NCBI GenBank assembly: GCA_902764915.1
Contig: CACWXY010000004.1
Coordinates: 99,469 to 163,468 of the forward strand
Source: an uncultured Eubacteriales bacterium
GTDB taxonomy: Bacteria > Bacillota > Clostridia > Christensenellales > Aristaeellaceae
Reading direction: 5' to 3'
Length of the DNA stretch: 64,000 bases
Each line of letters starts with the position of its first letter. The stretch's first letter is position 1. A program made the translations under genes and the position numbers. The notes under the pieces are model-generated. The model was given only the letters and a program-made list of their open reading frames with translations, searched no databases and had not been told where the DNA came from. Shown piece by piece: positions 59,111-64,000 of this stretch.

Positions 59111-61008
59111 TACTGCTTCACAAGCATGCTTACCAGTTTCTGACTTCTTGTGAGGAATTCCGTAATCTGTTCATTCTCCAGAGGCTTCGCCGCCATCCGT
59201 GCCAGGTCATACACCTGCTGGCACAGCATGCGTGTCATTTCATCCTCCGGATCCCGCTTCTCCAGTGCCTGTACGGTAGCATTCTTCCGGTTGAGCACCA
59301 GACTGTATTCTTCCGGCATATCCTTCATCCGATAAGCATCGCGCATACGGCGCATCTGCTCGTCTTCTGTCACCATGGCGATCAGGTCGGCATTGACCAT
59401 GGAGGCCAGTGTCACCTTCAGTTCTTCCTTGCCAAGCGCTTTACGGAACATATCCTGCAGCTTTTCTTCGCTCAGTTCCTTGCCATCTTCGCTCTCTTCG
59501 GTAAGACCCGATACATCGGCATCCACACGCACGAACTTGATCTCGGCATTGCCGCTGAACTCCATAAAGTTCATGAACGCCGCATCCAGATCCGGATAGC
59601 TGATTGTCGATACATCAATCCCGCGCTCGGTATACAGGGCAATGGAACCGGCCTGACGCTTGGCATCAGAGGTATAGTACATCTTGCCGTCCGTCTTCTC
59701 GGTATTGTCCGTCTTATATTCGGCCAGCGTCTTATACTTGCCGTCAGTCAGCTTAAAGAGCAGGACATCCTTGACCATGTCATAGAACTTATGGTCCATG
59801 ATACAGCCATACTTCACGAACGGTGCGATGTCGTCCCAGTACTTCTCATAGGAAGCACGCTCTGTATTAAACAGGCTTGTCAGCTTATCCGCTACCTTCT
59901 TGGTAATATGCGCAGAGATCTTCTTGACATAGCCGTCATTCTGCAGGAAAGAGCGGCTGACATTGAGCGGGATGTCAGGACAGTCAATGACACCGCGCAG
60001 CAGCATCAGGAACTCCGGAATGATTTCCTTGATGTTGTCCGCCACAAATACCTGGCCTGAGAACAGTTTGATCTCGCCATCCCGTACGCCGAATTCTTCG
60101 CGCAGCTTCGGGAAATAGAGAATGCCCTTGAGATTAAAGGGATAATCCACATTCAGATGAATCCAGAAAAGCGGATCCTGATAATCGGAGAATACCTTGT
60201 GATAGAAGGCCTTGTACTCTTCCTCCGTGCAGTCAGACGGCTTGCGCAGCCACAGAGGATTCGTATCATTGATCTGAGAAGGCTTCGGTTCCTCCGTAAC
60301 CTTCTGCATCTTCTGCTTGCCGTTTTCATCCTTCTCGCCTTCCACCGGAACCTCACGTTCTACAGGCTTGGCGTTGGCGTCAAAGAGCATGATCGGATAG
60401 AGCATATAGCCGCAGTAGCGTGTCAGAACCTCACGCACGCGGTACATGTCGAGGAATTCCTTTTCCTCGTCACTGACATGCAGGATAATGGTTGTGCCGT
60501 GCGTAGTGCGGCTGCCTTCAGAAATGGTGAAGGACATGCCATCCGTGCTCTCCCAGTGCACGGGCTCTGCGCCTTCCTGATAGCTCAGCGTCTGAATTTC
60601 CACACGCTCGGAGACCATGAATACAGAATAGAATCCCAGACCGAAGTGACCGATTATATCGTTCTTGCCTTCCTTATCCTCCTCTTTCTGATCCGCAAAC
60701 TGCTTCAGGAACTCACTGGCAGAGGAGAAAGCCACCTGATTGATATACTTGCGCACTTCATCGGCTGTCATGCCAATGCCGGTATCGTCAATGCGGATTT
60801 CCTTGTTTTCCTTATCGACGGTAACCAGTACCGACATATCTTCATCGGCACCCAGGCCCAGCATCTTATACTTGGTAATGGCGTCGCAGCCATTGCTCAC
60901 GACTTCGCGAAGAAAAATATCCTTGTCCGAGTACAGCCATTTTTTGATAACAGGCATTATATTTTCGGCATCAATTGATACATTGCCTTTTTCCATATTC
61001 ACTGCCAT
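59110..61008 (-). CDS. htpG: Chaperone protein HtpG (Hsp90)
   Basis: This 632-residue protein has the Hsp90 N-terminal GHKL ATPase domain with LREVVSNGCDAITK near residue 33, IRIDDTGIGM near 72 and GHFGLGFYSVFMV near 120. The middle domain follows, with DIPLNVSRSFLQND, then a C-terminal dimer domain. It assists folding under stress. Length is normal. AAGGAGG precedes the ATG. A CIRCE box upstream of its promoter indicates HrcA control. Confidence 0.97.
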   Translation of the reverse strand: MAVNMEKGNVSIDAENIMPVIKKWLYSDKDIFLREVVSNGCDAITKYKMLGLGADEDMSVLVTVDKENKEIRIDDTGIGMTADEVRKYINQVAFSSASEFLKQFADQKEEDKEGKNDIIGHFGLGFYSVFMVSERVEIQTLSYQEGAEPVHWESTDGMSFTISEGSRTTHGTTIILHVSDEEKEFLDMYRVREVLTRYCGYMLYPIMLFDANAKPVEREVPVEGEKDENGKQKMQKVTEEPKPSQINDTNPLWLRKPSDCTEEEYKAFYHKVFSDYQDPLFWIHLNVDYPFNLKGILYFPKLREEFGVRDGEIKLFSGQVFVADNIKEIIPEFLMLLRGVIDCPDIPLNVSRSFLQNDGYVKKISAHITKKVADKLTSLFNTERASYEKYWDDIAPFVKYGCIMDHKFYDMVKDVLLFKLTDGKYKTLAEYKTDNTEKTDGKMYYTSDAKRQAGSIALYTERGIDVSTISYPDLDAAFMNFMEFSGNAEIKFVRVDADVSGLTEESEDGKELSEEKLQDMFRKALGKEELKVTLASMVNADLIAMVTEDEQMRRMRDAYRMKDMPEEYSLVLNRKNATVQALEKRDPEDEMTRMLCQQVYDLARMAAKPLENEQITEFLTRSQKLVSMLVKQ

Positions 61009-61065
61009 GGGAAAGACCTCCTTGTCTTATGCACAATGCATACGGCCTCTTTGACCGCACAGAGG

Positions 61066-61094
61066 ATTGTAGCACCCATGAAAAAAGAAAGCAA
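61066..61094 (-). promoter_or_regulatory. htpG promoter
   Basis: On the minus strand TTGCTT (61089-61094) and TACAAT (61066-61071) are 17 bases apart, 58 bases upstream of the start codon. Confidence 0.7.
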
Positions 61095-61101
61095 TAGAAA
61101 A

Positions 61102-61128
61102 TTAGCACTCATTTAACGAGAGTGCTAA
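61102..61128. promoter_or_regulatory. CIRCE operator (HrcA binding site)
   Basis: TTAGCACTC and GAGTGCTAA are separated by nine bases: a perfect CIRCE inverted repeat. It lies 8 bases upstream of the htpG -35 box, and on the other side upstream of the sigma factor gene at 61228. HrcA binding would repress htpG and could also affect the divergent gene. Confidence 0.95.
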
Positions 61129-61227
61129 CAGTTTTTTGTTTTTTTGCAGCTGCATGAACCTTTCGCGTTCCGAAAACGACTATATAGGCGAAAATGCATT
61201 TTCATCACAGGAAAGGAGAATGTACCC

Positions 61228-62529
61228 ATGGACGAACAGGAAGCACTGCTTGCTTCATCCCGCATTCCACTGGAGCGGTGGATCAAGGCGCACATCGGCC
61301 CGGTGCAGGATGCCGAAGATATTCTGCAGGACACCTGGGTGGCCGCTCTGGAAGGGTTGCCCACCCTTCGCAGCAAAGACGCCTTTCTTCCCTGGGTTCT
61401 GGGGATCGCCAGAAGAAAGTGCGCGGACTGGTATCGCCGGCAGTCCCGCAGTCCGGTCATTCTCACGCAGCGTGTTCCAGAAGCATCCGTTCCCGGTCCT
61501 GAGGAAACGTTCGTCGAGGAAACACTGTCTGGTCTTCCGGCACCGGACCGCACCATGCTGCGGCTGTTCTACCTGGACAATCTCTCTCAGCGTGAAATCG
61601 CACAAGCGCTTCAGATCCCGGAAGGCACTGTCAAAAGCCGCATGCACACAGCCCGCATGCGTTTCCGCGCAGCCTATCCTGTATCCATGCAAGGAGGAAT
61701 TACCATGGAAAAAAACGCAGGTACCACCTTACCACCCATTCTCCCCGCCTACTCGATTGTCTGGACGGACAAGCCAGTCTTTTCCGTAGACTGTGAAGAA
61801 CTGGAGGGCTGGTTCATTGTTCCCCGTCTCGGGGAAAAGCTTGTCTGGGGCATCTATGATCTGCCCTCCCGCCGACTCGATGTCGCCTATGCCATACAGG
61901 TAACCGGACCCGGTCGTGTACATGGTCTGGATGGTGTATCCATTCTGGCAAAAGTGCTCTCTGCCAGGTCCGACTTTTCACAGAACGATCCTGTAAAAAA
62001 CGCCGTAGACGCTTCCACCGGCGGTCAGGAGGAATGGGTTTTCATTGCCCAGGCAAAAGACGGATATACGCGTTTTCTCTCCGCCGAGCATGTGGAAAAT
62101 GGCGTCCACACCATCAGCACCTTCCTGGACGGTGATGCATTTATGGATAGCTGGGGCTTTGGCGAAGAGAACTGCGGGGCACCGATACATCGGAAGAAGG
62201 AGGGAAAGATTCTCCGGCAAGGCTGCAGTATTTCCGTCCCCCCTGAAAGCCGACTCATGGACCTTGTGGGCCGGTGCGACCTGCTGCTGAATGGCGTACA
62301 TTATGACACAGTCTGCCTCATGGACCTTGACATGTATCAGGAAGGCATGGTCACTGAGCAATACCTGAACGCACAGGGGCAGACCATACTCTGGCGGCGC
62401 TTCAATCGGGACGACTGGGCAGTCGACCGCTATGGAAAAACCTGGTCTGCCCTTCTTCCGGACAATGAGCAGCTTACGATCAACGGGCAGCGCTATGTCC
62501 ACTGGTACGACTGCCTGTGCCTGCGCTGA
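61228..62529 (+). CDS. ECF-type sigma factor fused to an unknown C-terminal domain
   Basis: This 433-residue protein has a sigma-70 region 2 (about 10-75: DAEDILQDTWVAALEGL, FLPWVLGIARRKCADWYRR) and region 4 (about 105-150: LFYLDNLSQREIAQALQIPEGTVKSRMHTAR). From residue 160 onward comes a soluble alpha/beta domain of about 270 residues that I cannot assign, ending WYDCLCLR. The junction holds a perfect ribosome binding site and in-frame ATG at 61705, so a separate 274-residue product is possible. No anti-sigma membrane protein lies nearby; the C-terminal domain may do that job. AAAGGAG precedes the start at 61228. Confidence 0.82.
   Translation: MDEQEALLASSRIPLERWIKAHIGPVQDAEDILQDTWVAALEGLPTLRSKDAFLPWVLGIARRKCADWYRRQSRSPVILTQRVPEASVPGPEETFVEETLSGLPAPDRTMLRLFYLDNLSQREIAQALQIPEGTVKSRMHTARMRFRAAYPVSMQGGITMEKNAGTTLPPILPAYSIVWTDKPVFSVDCEELEGWFIVPRLGEKLVWGIYDLPSRRLDVAYAIQVTGPGRVHGLDGVSILAKVLSARSDFSQNDPVKNAVDASTGGQEEWVFIAQAKDGYTRFLSAEHVENGVHTISTFLDGDAFMDSWGFGEENCGAPIHRKKEGKILRQGCSISVPPESRLMDLVGRCDLLLNGVHYDTVCLMDLDMYQEGMVTEQYLNAQGQTILWRRFNRDDWAVDRYGKTWSALLPDNEQLTINGQRYVHWYDCLCLR
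61691..61707 (+). promoter_or_regulatory. Internal ribosome binding site and start codon within the sigma gene
   Basis: AAGGAGGA at 61691-61698 is followed after six bases by ATG at 61705, in frame with the sigma factor. Translation from here gives the C-terminal domain alone (274 residues, starting MEKNAGTTLPP). Nothing similar is needed if only the full protein is made. Confidence 0.6.
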
Positions 62530-62720
62530 GAGGCAACGTCCTTCTTCCCATGCACCGCCTGTATTCCCGAGGCTGAAGCTCCCAGAATGGAACAGACGCA
62601 TGGCCCTGGGATCGCGCTGCAAATGTCCGGAGCCCGCTTTCCCTGCCTGCATGATACACAGTGGGTGTATCCATAGGCTTACAGAGAATCCGCTGTGCAT
62701 TTCTCGCATTCATCCATTGG

Positions 62721-62754
62721 AAAAAGCGTGCTTTCAGTAACAGCACGCTTTTTC
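62721..62754. terminator. Bidirectional intrinsic terminator
   Basis: AAAAAGCGTGCT (62721-62732) and AGCACGCTTTTT (62742-62753) form a perfect 12-bp stem flanked by A- and T-runs. It lies just past the stop of the GH2 fragment on the minus strand and 190 bases after the sigma gene on the plus strand. Confidence 0.85.
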
Positions 62755-62757
62755 TTA

Positions 62758-63993
62758 TCAGCCGAACCTGCATATGCCGGAAATGCCATCGTCAGTCATG
62801 GCACAGACTGTAATTGCATGACAGGAGGATCGATGCACCAGGACACTGGCCTGACCGCGATAGAGAGGAATGCTGTCCCCATGATAGGACATGTGACAGG
62901 CCATGTCTCCGTTATCCACACCCTGTATGCAGGCGCCTTCTGAGGCTGTGAAGCGCACCATTCTGCTTTCGCGTTTCACCGGATGTCCCTGTGCATCCGC
63001 AGCATGAACAGTCAGAAGAACGTCTTCTGCTTCCTGCATTCCCTCCGGCATATCGAACACGAGCTGCGCCGTCTGTCCCGGTGTTACCAGCGTATGCGTG
63101 CATACCGCCTGATCTCCGATGAAGCCTGTAGCAGTGAGACTTCCCGGCACATAGGGAACAAACCCGTAAATGACTCGCTCTTCCGGTTTCCTTTCCAGAT
63201 ACAGCTTCTTCTCTCCGAATGCCAGCTCCACCCGTTCGCAGTTCGTCACAATCATAAACGGCACAACCTGCTTACGAATCCATGGGAAGTCCCAGATTTC
63301 CTCATAGGGCGGCGTAGACCAGTGTTCCTTGGTCATCTCATCAGGCAGCGAATAATCCATGATCAGAATACGCACCATGGGCTCATCCCGCCACCAGCAC
63401 CGAAGGATCTGTGCGCCTGCCCGCAGAGAACCATTGGATCGAATAGGCGCACTGGTAGAGCCCTTGTTGGGCCACCCCTGGGATTCGCCCAGATAGTCAA
63501 ACCCGGCCCAGATAAAGCTTCCCAGACAGGCCGGGTGCTTCTCGCCAAAAAATACGGGCATGTCTCGAGTATGAAAATTCTGCATGTTCCGTTCATCTCC
63601 CAGGAAGTACTGATAGACTTCCGTGGCAAGAATCGGCTTTTCCGGGTTCGCCTTGTGAATGCGGTCAAACCATTGTTCCTGATAATTGCAGGAGAGAACG
63701 TCCACATATTCCGCAATCCGGGAAATGCATTGTACGCGTTCATCCGGGTCCTCTATTTCGTATTCGTCAGCTTCATCCACCAGCTTCTGAATATCAGCTG
63801 CCTTGGACGCGTCAATCGCGGACTGCCGCTTGAAGTGTGGATTCATGGCATAGCTGACAGGCCGAGAAGAATCCATCCTCCTGATACAGTCCGTCAGTTC
63901 CTTCGTAAGCGTAAAATAGAACCACACCTTCCGCACATGTAATGAATGCGCAATAATGGGGCATCGAGAGAACTCCCTCAATCGATGCCCCAT
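62758..63993 (-). pseudogene. 5'-truncated glycoside hydrolase family 2 (beta-galactosidase-like) gene
   Basis: The 411-codon frame matches only the second half of a GH2 enzyme: the late barrel from TKELTDCIRRMDSSRPVSYAMN (about residue 30) on, with the nucleophile-region ILATEVYQYF and SFIWAGFDYLGE, and the C-terminal domains. The sugar-binding and immunoglobulin-like N-terminal domains and the barrel part carrying the acid/base NE pair are missing. The first 30 residues are not GH2-like and are encoded partly within a hairpin at 63955-63994. No GH2-like sequence continues in any frame of the last 95 bases. The frame stays open to the window edge, so an undetected upstream exon-like remnant beyond 64000 cannot be excluded. 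Confidence 0.75.
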
Positions 63994-63994
63994 T
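63955..63994 (-). terminator. Strong hairpin at the 5' end of the GH2 remnant
   Basis: AATGGGGCATCGA and TCGATGCCCCATT form a perfect 13-bp stem with a small inner GAG/CTC pair. It looks like the terminator of a minus-strand gene lying beyond the right edge, although the following T run is weak (ATTATTG). Confidence 0.5.
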
Positions 63995-64000
63995 GTTGTG

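Overview
The window reads as a chromosomal segment of a fairly GC-rich member of the Bacillota (class Clostridia), probably an anaerobic gut- or rumen-type organism. The evidence is the strong AGGAGG-type ribosome binding sites, the sepF-yggT-ylmH-divIVA division cluster, a PurR repressor of the Bacillus type, a perfect CIRCE box before htpG, an ANTAR protein beside glnA/gltBD, a DUF4364 protein and many carbohydrate-active enzymes. No rRNA, tRNA, CRISPR array, transposase or phage gene was seen. The species cannot be named from this sequence.

Layout. 1-4.1 kb (minus strand): an Lgt-like membrane protein cut by the left edge, a secreted phosphodiester glycosidase-domain protein, and an OmpR-type two-component system. 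4.3-7.7 kb (plus): psuK-psuG for pseudouridine breakdown plus a GH28 enzyme, with a clear promoter and terminator. 7.5-8.35 kb holds no recognisable gene. 8.35-11.2 kb (minus): a Zn-ribbon membrane protein, prephenate dehydrogenase and an E2-fold acyltransferase that has lost its catalytic residues. 11.3-23.6 kb (plus): recD2, a GNAT enzyme, aspartate kinase, an HlyD-like membrane protein, the division cluster with a repeat-bearing SepF, an orphan phosphonopyruvate decarboxylase and a nuclease-helicase fusion. 23.7-32.1 kb (plus): an HPr-like protein without the phosphorylated His, DUF4364, a glycerophosphodiesterase, purR, pth, mfd and a GH125 mannosidase.

32.2-45.2 kb is a transport and sugar region. 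It has a three-gene ABC-2 type transporter, an unclassified 586-residue protein read divergently, a complete Dpp/Opp-type ABC importer and a GH94 phosphorylase. The simplest reading is import of an oligosaccharide followed by phosphorolysis. 45.2-49.0 kb (minus): a secreted peptidoglycan-binding protein, an alpha-oxoamine synthase and a serine beta-lactamase-fold hydrolase.

49.3-59.0 kb is a nitrogen-assimilation island: glnA, an ANTAR antiterminator-type protein, gltB and gltD on the minus strand, and an ammonium transporter fused to a PII domain read divergently. Both the glnA and the amt leaders carry an intrinsic terminator whose 5' arm can refold into a hairpin with a six-base loop having A at position 1 and G at position 4. 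That is the loop signature known for ANTAR target RNAs. This RNA-level circuit is the most interesting system in the window. 59.1-64.0 kb: htpG under CIRCE, an ECF sigma factor fused to an unknown domain with a strong internal translation start, and a 5'-truncated GH2 gene at the right edge.
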